Below are positions 20,130-32,130 of a DNA stretch of 64,000 nt, piece after piece (position 1 is the first letter of the stretch; each line of letters starts with the position of its first letter). The DNA lies in the NCBI GenBank assembly GCA_037176845.1, contig JAYKXP010000103.1, positions 1 through 64,000 of the forward strand. The letters are read 5' to 3'. Source of the stretch: Paramarasmius palmivorus. Its lineage: Eukaryota > Basidiomycota > Agaricomycetes > Agaricales > Marasmiaceae. The notes under the pieces were generated by a model that was given only the letters and a program-made list of their open reading frames with translations, did not search any database and was not told the DNA's origin. The position numbers and the translations under genes were made by a program.

Positions 20130-21188
20130 GGTTATGTTCGAGTTATGTTGCCAAGTGAGTTCTCTCCCTACTTCTTTTCGCGAGGCTGATCATTCCTAAG
20201 GGACGCGCACGGAGATGGTACAAAATACCAGTTGGCAGTTGTACGGACACCAGAAGACTGCAAAAACGAACATCCCATATACTACAGACTGAGTATGCAA
20301 TCACCCTTTCCCCGTCTGTGGCCCTTTTGCTGATGTACTAGGACCAACTCTTCAGCAGGAGTCGTCTACAGCCTCATACAACAACCTATACCCGCTATCA
20401 TTATTAGCAGGATTCGTTGTCTGTACTTCCTCTCCCGTCTCTCCTCTCAAAACTCAATGTTTATACCATAACTCTCGTCGCATAGGTATACCACGACAAG
20501 AAAACGTTCAGAACTATCAATAGCGGCTCTTCAATTGGTTGAAATCTCGTGCCAGCGTACCCAAGGCGGAATGTACAGGAATAGGAGTGCAGATACTCGT
20601 TGGGTTGATGCCGTGGTGAATAACTGGGTAGCTTCTTTGTAGTATGTGTTCCTTTTTGGTCAGCTGCTACCCAATCTTTCCGCCATTTCTCCATCCTCTC
20701 TGGTTCGATGAATGAATACTGACCAAACGCTACTTACAGCCCTCAAGTATCCCCTCAAATGCTGTCTTCATCACACATTACATGGCCTACACAACGACCG
20801 GACGCAGACACGAACTGTTCGACGGAGGTATCAGGTATGTATACATGCTATTCGATTTGGGATTTCCCTTTCGTCTTCGTTTTATCCGCTACTTTACGTT
20901 CTCTTCTTCGAGCTGCGAAGCGCCGTGCTTGTCTTATTTGTTCACTACTCCCTCTCTTCAATCGAGCTAACATTCTCGCATATCTAGCCCATCCAATATC
21001 GACTGGAACTTGCAGGCCCCAGGTTCCAACCAATGCCAGTTATTCCTTCTCTTCGGAATGGGGAGCATCACCATGCCATATGGCGGTAAGTATCTGGGTC
21101 CACCCTTGATTTGTATATCTCATGGTAATCTCAGTGCGATATTCTAGGACACACACTCATTGTACTTGTCGCAGACGATAGCACCTAG
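20130..21188 (+). pseudogene. Uncharacterised intron-rich gene, R2 copy A (stop in exon)
   Basis: A frame conserved in three places in the window defines exons ending YVAK (…20154), 20201-20292 (DAHGDGTKYQLAVV then RTPEDCKNEHPIYYRL), 20342-20418 (RPTLQQESSTASYNNLYPLS) and 20486 onward, with introns of 46, 49 and 67 nt. In the last of these a TGA (20540-20542) stands where the window-edge copy has TGG. Later exons (about 20770-21080; RRHELFDGG, then CQLFLLFGMGSITMPYGG) end at TAG 21186-21188, also present in copy B. The 5' end was not found. No domain is recognised. Conservation of frame with changing DNA argues that it was a real protein gene; the TGA argues copy A is dead. Confidence 0.4.
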
Positions 21189-22609
21189 CCCGACCAAACC
21201 CGTACTATGGCACCATATTGGCATGTCTAGGCAAAGTCAAAGCCGGCGCTCGTGCCGCATCTCCTGGACTCCGCTACGCCCGATGAGACATACATGCCGG
21301 TTGCTCGCGTTGGGGATTTGTGTATTGTGCGCTTTCGCACCATGCTCGTTCAGCTATCAGCATGTTAAACCCGAGATTGTGCATTCTGCGAGCTGTCGGT
21401 AGTGCTGGCTTCGGTTGATCCGTTAGCGTCGGTATATACGATACGAGGGTAAGGGATACCTATACCGTCTTGCGACTGCCGTGCTCATAGTTCTTTCTAT
21501 GTAGTTCCCGGGCTTCAAGTGTGAAGGAGAAGGTGAGCTGTCTATATCTCACCCTTCATGACTGGTCTTTGACGGACAAAATGCTTCGTTGGACAGACGA
21601 ACTCATCCTTGCACGTCCTGAGCGCTGAGCTTCAGTCTAGGAAGATCGCTCGGCATCCCTTTCCGCCATCCCAGGTACGTTAACATCCAATCGTCATTCG
21701 TTCATCTGAAAACGCAGCACCCTGTTGCCAGCATCCTCGATGTAACACGCATAATCAAACAAACCGAACATTGTAGGTCTGTCATTCTCAGGGGTTTGTT
21801 ACCATAATAACGCAGATTGATCACAGCTAGGACGAATTCCGACTACCAGCTCCGTCGGTAGCTTTCTTTCAGAAAGGGTACTACGGAAGCCAGAACTGTG
21901 GAACCGCGTTATCGTCCTTTGAGCCGACCTGCTTGTCATCTCATTCTGGAGTTGGCTCGTTGAGTACTGAGTGCTTCTAGGACTCAGGTAATGCTCCATG
22001 CCGTTCAAATGCTTTTCTAGTCGTTATTAATGTTTCCTCTTGTACTAGCTGTCTTGTCCGTATCATGCGCAAGACATCTTTTACTGAGGTGCGTGCCGCT
22101 TGAACTTTGGGTCATACATATCTCGCTCACAATCAAGAGCAGCGATATATACTCATCTCGAAAGTCGGAAGTTGGTGTATACCTGTGGATAGCAAGTAGA
22201 AACAGGTATATTTGAGGCCGTGTTCGTATGGGCTATGCTGACGACGATAGCTAGGTACACGCGAATAGAGCCTTTTACTCGATTTTCATCATCACCTAAC
22301 CTCGGTCAACGCTGGCCTCTCGATCCCGCTTGGATGAACATCTGGTGTTCATTCAGTGCTAGATCTACGTGCTCATGTTGGCTTCGTGCTGAATTCATGA
22401 GTGATACATGAAGGAGGACTCGATGAATGATATCCGTCGTCCTACTAGATGGTCGAGGACGTCGTGTGGATTGGGCTACTTAATTTATGGCCATTTTCGT
22501 ACTCCCCTAGGTTCGGGTGTTGTTCACGTACTTAGATGCGTATGCTATTCTCATGGCCCGAACGTTCTTGTATCCTCAATGAATTACTACGACATTCTAT
22601 AGAGATCCG

Positions 22610-23900
22610 TCATTACGAGTTCGGAGTTATCCGAATTCGTTCTTTATCTGTGAGCGCACTTTCGCGATTCTGAGGCTGTGTTATTTTTCCCGCGCTCTCA
22701 TTGGTAGATAAAAACCCCATTTTCGCACGCTATATCGTTCTTTCCTCCGTCTTTGGCGCACACATAGTTTATCCGTGTGCATTGCATGCTTTTAGGTGCT
22801 ACAGGTGTGTGTACCTTACACGAATTCTATTGCTATGCCAAATCTGTGGACGATGAGTGTTTCGACCGTCGTGGAGCAAGCTTCCAACGGTAATCACACT
22901 CTCTCGCAGTCCAGGTGTCAAATGTCCGCAAGGCCCAATGTCTGCTACGTGTATGTACTCGCAAGCCGCTCCCCTACCCCCCAATGCTCTTCTTTAGACT
23001 TTGGTTCACCGATTGAGGTACGAGGGCTGGCGCGCATCCGAATTGAACGTGCAGAGAACGGGCGAGTGAAGCGTGTCCCGGATGCATGTATAGCATATAC
23101 AGCAGTGAGTCCACCGCCCTCCTTTTGCTTATCACGACGTCTTCGAATATTTTAGGTTGTAGCCCTGGTGTTTAGTCGGCACTGCTCTTCGTGTGTTGTT
23201 TTTCTATGCACCACCTGTGACTGTCTTCGTTGAGTATGAGCAGGTCGGATCTGTTTTCGGCCATTATGTCCCGGGCAACCGATTCGAGTATGTTGTATGC
23301 GATGTGGAGTATCAGTCGGGGTTCAGGTTCAGACTTGGGTTTGGGTTTAGACTTGCTGTTGGCAACTGCATTCGTACTTGGGGATGATCGATGACATGCC
23401 TGTCGAGGAGTCTATTTCTTCGCCTTGGTTTATATTCGCGTGTTCGTGACATCCCTTTTTTTCGTCAACATCTATAGCGGACGGACTTGTATGTGGAGAC
23501 ACTTGTCAATATATGAAAATCACGTGATCTTGGGAAGTTCTCTGAACTTAGAACAGTGTTCGTATGGCGTATTTGAACATGGGCATGTACCTCGTCTTCT
23601 GCATCATGCTACTGACCATTCTGTTCTGTACGGGCAAACGTTCTCTAGGTCAGAGAATATATATATGCAATAAGAAAAATAATAAACAAAAAAAAATCCG
23701 AACTCGGACCTGTCGGCCATCGCCGACCCACACTCGCTAGTACTTCATACAGGGAGGCTATTAGTACACTCATCGCGAGTCAAGGTATTCTTTGGGTGTT
23801 CCCTGAGATGATGACAAAAAATAAAATCTGTAAAGGAATCACGCTTACCATTCAAGTGCTCGTAAATAGTTTGTATCACAGCGATTGTCATTCTATAGTC
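22610..23900. other. Copy-A-specific stretch inside R2
   Basis: Copy B jumps from its 51850 to about 52000 where copy A has 1.3 kb more. The extra DNA contains a 119-codon plus frame (22796-23155) without a known motif and ends in an A-rich tract (AAAATAATAAACAAAAAAAAA near 23670-23696, here split over two runs). No terminal repeats or target duplication were identified, so it may be an insertion in A or a deletion in B. Confidence 0.35.
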
Positions 23901-26900
23901 GGAGTCTGAGCCTGGAGAGGCGCGAATTGGGCGCATCCGAGTCAACGCTGTGGGAAACAATGCCAACAACGTCTTGATCACAAACCACGACAAGCATCAC
24001 CTATCGCTCTCTCTTTCATTTTCTTTCCCTCTCACTCTTCATATCACATACATGAAAACTCAAATGGTTATCACTACATGGTACGTCTCTTCTCCCATGG
24101 CCCATTGCTTCGACTCAAAAACACCTGTTTAAATTTTTCTCTACAGCTCCTAGTCGAAGATCTTCCATGGGTCAAAAGACAAGGTCGTCGCGAAGATTCG
24201 AAGCTAACAGATGACTTAACAAGAAAAGACCCGGTGCGTTGTCGTGGTTTCGTGGTATCACTGCAAGACGTCGTTTTGCTGACTCTTGGAATAGCTTTTG
24301 GGTATTTCATGAATGAGAAATTACCAGAGAGGTCAAGAGGCTTCTGCGCCCATTCGTGCTGCATGCAGCGAGCGGTGTTTGTCGGAAAGGTCGTCAAGAG
24401 CAAGGTTGGACAAGACACCGAGAGAGTTGTCAAGCGAGAGAGGGGATAGAGATCTCAGGTTCTTGAGATTTTTCATGTACGGTATGTCCTCGTTCATAAT
24501 CTTCCTTCACGCAGGAGCTGACGATATCTCATGGCCAACTACCAGGAAACTCTAGGCAAGATCGAAGACAGAACAACGAAAAAAGGACGGCTTCAAGAAT
24601 AGTGACTATGTCCAACCACCTAAGTTCGCGCCATCCATCGTTCAATCACTCAAGGTCATCGTAACTCGTGTTATTCGTACCTCTGAGCTTCTCGGTGAAT
24701 GTTCCAAAGGTGGGTGTTAGTTATTAACTACAGACTTCAAGCACTAACAGAGTTTCTAGGCTCCGAACTCTTGTCTATGTCCTCTTCCGGTATGGACTAC
24801 CACGTCTGAGGTATGTTGTACTACTTGCTTCTCAAACTCGCTACCCAGACACTAATCAGCGACATATCCTTAAGGTGCAGGGCTGGACTTGTTAATTGGA
24901 GCGTCCAAGCGTTGGGGTATGTTCAAAACCCGTTCTTTGTATAGCTTGTACTGATGGTGTGGTTTAGGCACATATGAAGATGACCCTATGGCTATGGTAT
25001 CTTTGCTATTGGCCCGGTTGCCCAACATTTAGTCTGCGCTAGCGGTGGTCATGTTGAAGGTGTGTCAGCGACCGTGAGGTTGGACAATACCGATTCATGT
25101 CCGTGGACAATGTGCTATCTACGCGTTAGTTGGCAAGTCATGGTTTTCTTTTGGTACTCTTCACAGTGCTCACTTACCTCTGCCTTCGTCCTACTTATGC
25201 AGATAGCAGCCTTCGACATATGATGCCGTCAGGAATGAGGTACTCCTATAGTTCATCTGCCGCGGTGAACCATGACTGATGTTGGCGCTGTTCCCGTAGA
25301 TGGTGCCTTTATGGTCGCTTCCCTATCAATCTTCGGCCGTTCGTTCTAACAATATCGAGGGGGGCTTTCACCGGTTCTCAAATTACGCTAATAGACGTAC
25401 ATTGGCCGTCTCGGGCTGCCTAGTCTATCGCATTGAAAGCAAGTTGAAAGCATTCCATCAGGCAACGCCGAATGATCGGGGATACATTGTTCATGATTGG
25501 TGAGTGCGGAGTTATTCTATCACGATCCATGGAGTGCTTATACGGGATGCAGCTGGATGTATTCCAACTATCATATGTTGTACAAACGACGTGGACCGTT
25601 TCTCGCCAGTGCACTCTAGGGTTCGGCTACGGGCGCGTATGTTACTTGGGAAAGAGATTCACATCGAAAGTGCTATACTAGGTTATCTTGGGGCGTTGAA
25701 CAGATTTAGACATCTGATATACTTACAAGTGGAATTCGTAATCTGACCGAGATAGCTGGGGACAGCGTTGTGCGAAACCAGAATACCGAGGACAATGATA
25801 ACAGGTGCACCCTAATGTTATACATAGACAAGAAGATTCAAGGAGCGAAAGAGCTCGCTCTCGAATGAAAGAAGTGGACCCAAGTCATCCGATATGTGGG
25901 ATGAAAGTAGTCCACCGGGCAGTCTGGTATGTACTCGGAGATCTTGTAGACTGGTGAATGCAATACCCATGATCATGAGGAGTAATGCGGAATACGCGTA
26001 TGCGAGGACAACCATGGCCAGTAACTTGGCCTCCTTTTACAACAAGGAACTCGCGACTTCTGTGCGCTTCGCTGACGAGGGACGTGGAAGACTTTCCAGA
26101 GGCGTAAAAGTATTTTCATCGCTTCCATTCTGGTTAGATAGCTAAATGTCAAACAGGGCCTGGTACGAGTATGAAGATAGACGACACACCGTTCCATCAT
26201 AGGCCTTCAATATTCAATGATGGTCTTTCGCATTTCCATCACGGTATGTCGGTCATCCTCTGAACTCCACTCTCTATCCCAAATATATTCACAAAACACC
26301 TCTCCTTCAACGCTCGCAGCCGACTAAGTCGTCTCAACCAGCAACCAGCAACAGGAACGAATCGTTGATCAGTGTTCAATGTCAAACGTTCGGCACTCCG
26401 CTAGTCACTACTCCGCTACTGCCCTATGCGTTGAATCCCCATGGCGGCTAGCAGCTGAAAGAATGCACCCTTGCGACTCAAGAGACGTCTAGCCTGTATC
26501 AGTGTATCTCGCTCCATTTTGAAAATCAATAAACTAGATATAAGTGTATTCATCGAACGTAGAATGTGTATAATACACCGTTATTTCTCCTCGTTTAGGG
26601 ATTGCATTCATTAGTCTACACCCCGATGTCTAGTAAAAGCTATGGTATCCATGCTTCCTACTGTTTTCCTCTTCCTACTGCCAAAAGCTATGGTATTCAT
26701 GCTTCCAAAGCTATGGTATTCATGCTTCCTATCCGACTATCCGAATCCAGAAATATCATCTTCATTATCTCCACACCGCTTCTTCGCCTCTTGACCAGAA
26801 CGCAGTTTTGGCTGGCCAGCCTTCCTAACTGCTCGACCATGATCCTTAGTCCGCTTACTAGGATCTATCGCCTCGCGGAGCTGGTTTCTTTCCGGAACTG

Positions 26901-26949
26901 CGGGCTCGAGGAGGCGGTCGCGCGTTCGTTGCAGATGTTGGAATCGAAA

Positions 26950-28000
26950 TTAAACGATGCTCTGTGAAGCCAATATCATGAGAGCAGCCTCAAGGTACGT
27001 AGAATGAACTTGCCTGTGCTTTTCGGATTGTGTTCGGTTGCTTTTACTGTACCCTCGTCGAGACCGGTCGTGCATCTCCTTCAACGTGCTATTCGCCCGT
27101 TTCCCAGGGCCCCGAGATCCAGAAGGGGTGATGGCATTGGTTGATTTGGGAGTGACGTCTCGGGGGCCGAGGGTACGAGTATTGGTTTGAACGTACCTTG
27201 GGGTTGGTCGCCAGCCGCTCGATTTGTCGAGATCTTTGAATCGACTACCGTGGATAATGATTGGCGAGAGCGTGTTGTGATTTGCGAGGTGCATGTAGAG
27301 TGCTGGCGTATAGTTCTGGGCGAGAAGCGCCTTAAACCAAAGGAAACAGTTCTGTACGAATCAAGGTAAGGCTAAGCGAGGAACTTTGAAACCAAGTTGA
27401 TGCCGCACCGTCGTAGAATATCAGCGCAGGCAGGTGCACATCCGAAAAACTGGGTTACACTTGGGGATGCTGTGTCGAGAACAATGACAGGTACTTGACA
27501 CATGAGAGGTGCTCGATATCCTGTCTAAACCCCTAGATCAACCACACAGTCAGTCGCCCCAAGATTGGGTGATACCTTCTCAACTGTTGTCACTCACCGC
27601 TTTTCGGAGATGCCGGGGTTTCCGGGCGTCATGTTGGAGTCTTTGACTCGGATGCCTGGGATTAGGAAGCCGCTATCCTCAAAAGTTCTTAGTATCTGCG
27701 CACTGAACATCTTGAGGTAGATGTTCACCTGTTTAGGTTTTGTTAGAGAATGAAATTATCATTACCGAGCGGAGGATATTGAATCTATCGGGTTCTATGA
27801 ACCTCTTGGCTTGAGACGGCATCCAACGGTAGCGTAGTTTTCTGGCCGGAGATTTTGATGATGCGGAGACTCTGGGTGTCCTTTTCTGAATCTTCGTGTT
27901 GTAAAAGGTGCACAGTGCCAGCTTGGGAGTGCCATTCTGTGCTCGAGACATCAGAAAGGGGGACAGGACATGAACAAGGGTTAACTACTTACAGTTGTAC
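26950..28000 (-). pseudogene. Minus-strand exon cluster, unidentified, shared with copy B (about 54870-56100)
   Basis: Frames such as 27733-27951 (LRYRWMPSQAKRFIEPDRFN) and 26950-27294 (EMHDRSRRGYSKSNRTQSEK) recur in copy B at 54778-54987 and 55501-55698 with small indels. Short introns are likely between them, but I could not build a continuous model, and copy B has extra stops. No family recognised. Confidence 0.25.
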
Positions 28001-28929
28001 CTCCGATCCACAAGCCCATACCAAATGCCTACACTAATTAGAGTTCCACGCGTCGGTTTTGATAACTAGGGCACGGGAAGAGAAGTAAGTAGCTGAATTG
28101 GGTGTATAGCTCAGGGAAGGTAGAAACAGACCTAGTTGAGAACATTAGCCTTTACAAAACCTCGGATTTGAGCCCGTGATGTATGCTTTGTGCGCTTCCT
28201 GCATCCATAAAGGTTAGTATGACTTTATAAGTAACTGTAGAAAATGACCAACCGAGCAAGCTCAAGATTCAGGTCCTCAGTAACCTATTTTCCACTAGAG
28301 GTGGGCATAATCCTCGAACGTTGTAAAAAGAAGAATCTCGGCAACTGAAAAGGATTACGTTGGGTGCTTGTGAGTGTGGTGGTGGTGGTTCACGATCAAC
28401 AGTGTTCGCAACGCGTCTGAGCGCTCAGTACTCAGTCAGAACGTTCCGTCAAACCACCTTCAATCTAACACACTTGCTTCCTCTATCAGCCTCAGTTTTC
28501 TCCCTGTTCAACAAGATTCTGAGATGGAATTAATGGTACGCCTCGTTCTATACTAATGATGGAATTGTTTCGCTGACACACACTTGCTTCATCGTCTTTG
28601 CTCTTCTCTTATCCGCCGATTTCAACAATACAATCAACACTCTTAGCTGTCCCATACTCACCAACACGCAGATCAATTCCAGTCAAATCCTCCGTCTTCC
28701 TGTCCGTTAATTTAGACCTCCAAAGCCGCCAACTCCATCCTGCACTCACCTTCGCCTTGGTCGTTCTTTCCACTTCCATGTCCTCCTACTGCAATTGCAA
28801 GGTATTACCGGCCTTACCTGCGACGCTCAGCTCCCTCCAGGAGTCTACAAGGCATAACCAGCGCCTACTACAGCATCCACACTAACGCCCTCTGGAGATC
28901 ACCGGCTATCCATCACATTGTGCGCCAGC

Positions 28930-28935
28930 TATAAA
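28930..28935 (+). promoter_or_regulatory. TATA box of MAFNN gene A
   Basis: TATAAA lies 94 bp before the ATG. The duplicate gene has TATAAA 95 bp before its ATG, and the intervening ACTCCAC...CAACTACCACCACCAAA is also kept. Retention at the same distance in a diverged duplicate supports a core promoter role. Confidence 0.5.
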
Positions 28936-29023
28936 GCTGTGGGATGGCTCTGTACTCCACAGCCTCTCTTGCTATTCAACTACCACCACCAAACCCCTCA
29001 GCCCTAGTCCTCCTTCGCCAATA

Positions 29024-31243
29024 ATGGCCTTCAACAACGCCTCGCACTTTATCTTTAGCGGTCAAGCTAACAACTATGTATCGGGCGACCAGTTCAACGT
29101 CACAGGGGGAGTAGTACATATCGGTCAACGGGCGGTTGTTGAGCCTACGGAATACGACGAGGTATGTGCCCTTACTGTGATGTATATTCATCGACTGAAA
29201 ACGAAAATGATAGTATGAATGCTTGAAGACAGGGGAGATCGTTCTTTTGAAAGAGATCAATCGTATCGCCCTGTCCTGTCGCTGTTGGGGCTGGCACTGT
29301 AGATGTGATGCACGCCATAAGACCCAGAGCACATTTTACAACGTCGAAGTGGTTGGCCGGCAATCCAAGTTCACCGCCATAAAATACGAAGGCAAGGAGG
29401 CACAAAGGTTTTGGGAGGAAGATTTCCGTCGTTTTTCACAAAACAGGTTCGTTACCGCCTTCCCCACCCACCAACTTCACTGACAACAAGCTAGGTCCCT
29501 GGACGCATGGCAACTCTACGGCCTGAGCCGATCTAATGTCCCGTTTTTGATCTTCCATGACGGTGAGTCCTCCCTCTTCAGCAATGCCGTATACTGATCA
29601 AGTTGGCACGATAGAGCTTGTTCCGATTGGGCATTTCTACACATACTCGTTCTGGGGGAATTTATTTGTTCGTTGGTTTGCGGTGCGTCTTAAACTTGGT
29701 GTTTCCTGTGCCCGCAAAGTTAACAAGCTGTTCTTTTAGGACAAATTGAGTTGCTATCCCTGGGAGATATGGTTGAACACGAGAGGGGGTCTAATCCAGG
29801 GACCCAGAGGGCCTGCTTTTCTCGTTCGAGGTGCCGATACCATCGATGAAATTCCTATCCCATCCTCAGCAGAGATGCTACAAGACGACATCTCCTTTCA
29901 ATTCTTCCAGAAATTCCCTTCAACAACGATGGACCGTATCATTGTGGAATGTGCACAGCTTCATTCCTCAAGATCACCGCTCAAAAGCCTTTTTCGTGAA
30001 GGAGCGCTCAACATTCCACCGGAAAACACCCCAGAAACCCTCGATGGGCTCCGCATTGATACCGTCTACTCCCCTTCACTGGGGGCTGTTGCGAGATGGC
30101 AGGATGGTGGGGCGTTGTGGGAAATGGAGAGGAGGAAGGGGTTGGTGGATAAAACAGTATTGGATGATGGGCTGATTCGGTGAGTGAGCGTGGGTGTAAT
30201 GGTTCAGTTTCGGGTGCTGATTTCTAAAGTTTCAAGCTAGATGGTCCAGATGTCTATGCTTGTTTTCGCTTTGACTGGCGCAGATTTCAGAGTAGTTGGA
30301 TGTCACAAAGCTCAAGGATCATTGATGGCTGCGGGATGTCGGGAACAGAGGAACAATACTGTATGTCCTCCCCTTTCACCATGTTGATGATTAAACTCAT
30401 CATACTTCCTTTGCATAGTTACAGTTGACTTATGTGCAATTCTCATTCTCAAATCAACATCATCAAGCTCCTTGAATCAACAAGGACTCCTTACACTTGA
30501 AACACCCCCGCCCATCTACCTCTTCATCTGCTCTCCCGTGACGTTGGCCGAAATCAAGTCATGGGAAAAAAACAGAGCCCACTTCTGGTCTCTTGACGAG
30601 AATGGGCGATCTGAGATGACGGAGGTGGAATGTAGGCGATGGGGAGTTCCAGAGCTGGATACGCACGTAAGCTTTCATGAGCCAGAAGTGTTTACATGGC
30701 CAAGCCATGTCTACACTGCCATCCGCAACTGGCAAGTCGCTCGTGGCTTCGACCCCACCACTGCCGATTTTGCTCGCAGTTGTGGATATCCAGAGTTTGA
30801 TATCCTCATTGATAACGAGACAACGGGAAGTCGGTTTGAGGAAGTTCACGGTTAGTCCAACAATCTCCTCGCAGTCATTGGTACATTGTTCATTTATGAT
30901 TCACAGAAAACTTGTCTACTCCCGACAACCAAAGCGAGCCAGAAGAACTTGATACACCTCCGGCAGTTGAAGGTCAGTATTTCGTTTACGTTCTCTGGCA
31001 ATTCCACCATCTCACTTTACAGCAGCAGTCATGATCCCTCAGCCTTCACTCACGACATCCACGATAGAGCCTTCACGAAACATTGTGCCGCCAGAGCATT
31101 CCATGGTCAAGGGTCAACCGAGAGCTGAAACACCCCCTCAGGTGCAGCCGATGATGGTTGACACCTCAGACACTGCGAGCATTCTGGGAAAACGCAAGCA
31201 AGGCAACCAGATATATACAAGAAGGGTCAGACGAAGAGTGTGA
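29024..31243 (+). CDS. MAFNN-family protein with kinase-N-lobe-like region, copy A (598 aa)
   Basis: Nine exons join in frame: 29024-29161, 29214-29446, 29495-29562, 29615-29682, 29740-30179, 30230-30360, 30419-30850, 30907-30972 and 31023-31243, introns 48-58 nt. The N-terminus (MAFNNASHFIFSGQANNYVS, then DQFNVTGG) resembles the short leader seen on many agaricomycete NLR-like and kinase-like proteins. Residues about 75-150 look like a protein-kinase N-lobe: KFTAIKYEG (candidate lysine), FWEEDFRRFSQN (helix-C-like Glu), then WQLYGLSRSNVPFLIFHDEL. No HRD or DFG motif is visible, so it is at best a pseudokinase. The middle (GALNIPPENTPETLDGL) and the C-terminal part (HFWSLDENGRSEMT, RGFDPTTADFARSCGYPEF) are family-specific. 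A basic tail (KRKQGNQIYTRRVRRRV) could be a nuclear signal. The function is unknown. The whole model is open and duplicated at 57177-59580. Confidence 0.8.
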
Positions 31244-31329
31244 TTATTTTTGGTAAGTCATTCGGCAAGTTCTAGATTGTCGTACTGACTATCTGCAGGT
31301 ACTCATATCCTATGCGATTCTTTGCTTCA

Positions 31330-32130
31330 TTTGCGTATTTATGAATGTGTTATTCTTTCTTTTATTCCTCTCCGGTGGTTAGAGTATAGGGCGCACAACG
31401 ATACACGGAACATGTGCTCTACGAGTTGAACTCGCTGTATCATATCATTTATATCGTTTACTATCTATTTGGCCTGTCTGCTGAACATTTCGCCTCTTTG
31501 TACTAGCACTCGAACTTTCAAATTCCCAGCAAACAATGCCCGAAGATGAGGTAGAGACAGGTCCTGAATGTACAAGGATCCAAAATCGACGACGAGAACG
31601 AACAGAGACACTAGTTCCTGAATGTCCAGGATCAGGAGTTGCGTTACATTGGTCGCTGTTGACGGTACAGTGTCAGCAAGACACTCTTTTGACTCGGAAA
31701 GTAAGAAACAGAAGAGAAATACGAAAGTACTCACCCAGGCATATAGATCAGATACTTTCCGACCAAGTGAACCCTTGACAAGCCTCTGAACCTAGCCTTC
31801 CACCTCCGCCGGTGCTTTGGAAAATCCAACTTGGTCTATGAATTATGTATCGGTCGAAATGGAACGACGATCCTACTTGAGAAAACCAACAAAAGCCCAT
31901 GGTGACAAGCACCAGAGTGTCGTTCTAGCAATCTAGAGGTAATTATAGTGGTTAGCTTGTTGGAATGAGAGGTGTAGGTTGGACTAACGCGTACGAAGAT
32001 GTGGGTGATTGTTTTTCGAGCTAATCCCGGGTAGCCATCGCGCTATGACTATCAGTCATAGTTTAGTCCGTTCAACAAGTTTTGTCCGAGGGTATGTTGA
32101 CAAAAATGGTCGGAACGCGACGAGAAGAAA
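31330..32130. other. Intergenic stretch between R2-A and R1 copy 2
   Basis: AT-rich downstream DNA of the MAFNN gene is followed by short frames on both strands (for example 31465-31734 minus, 31536-31778 plus) with no motif. Nothing that I can support as a gene, RNA or repeat. Confidence 0.3.

Larger units (their letters stand above)
19470..31330. repeat. Segmental duplication R2, copy A
   Basis: An 11.9-kb block is colinear with 48640-60460 in the same orientation. Anchors run from TTGGTGAACTTGGGAAAATG (19470 / 48660) to the last intron-like joint CTATGCGATTC (31310 / 60450). Copy A has about 1.3 kb at roughly 22.6-23.9 kb that copy B lacks. Copy B has a 0.78-kb insertion near its 3' end. 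The copies diverge by frequent substitutions and indels, so the duplication is old. It contains the MAFNN gene and several unresolved intron-rich exons. Confidence 0.8.
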
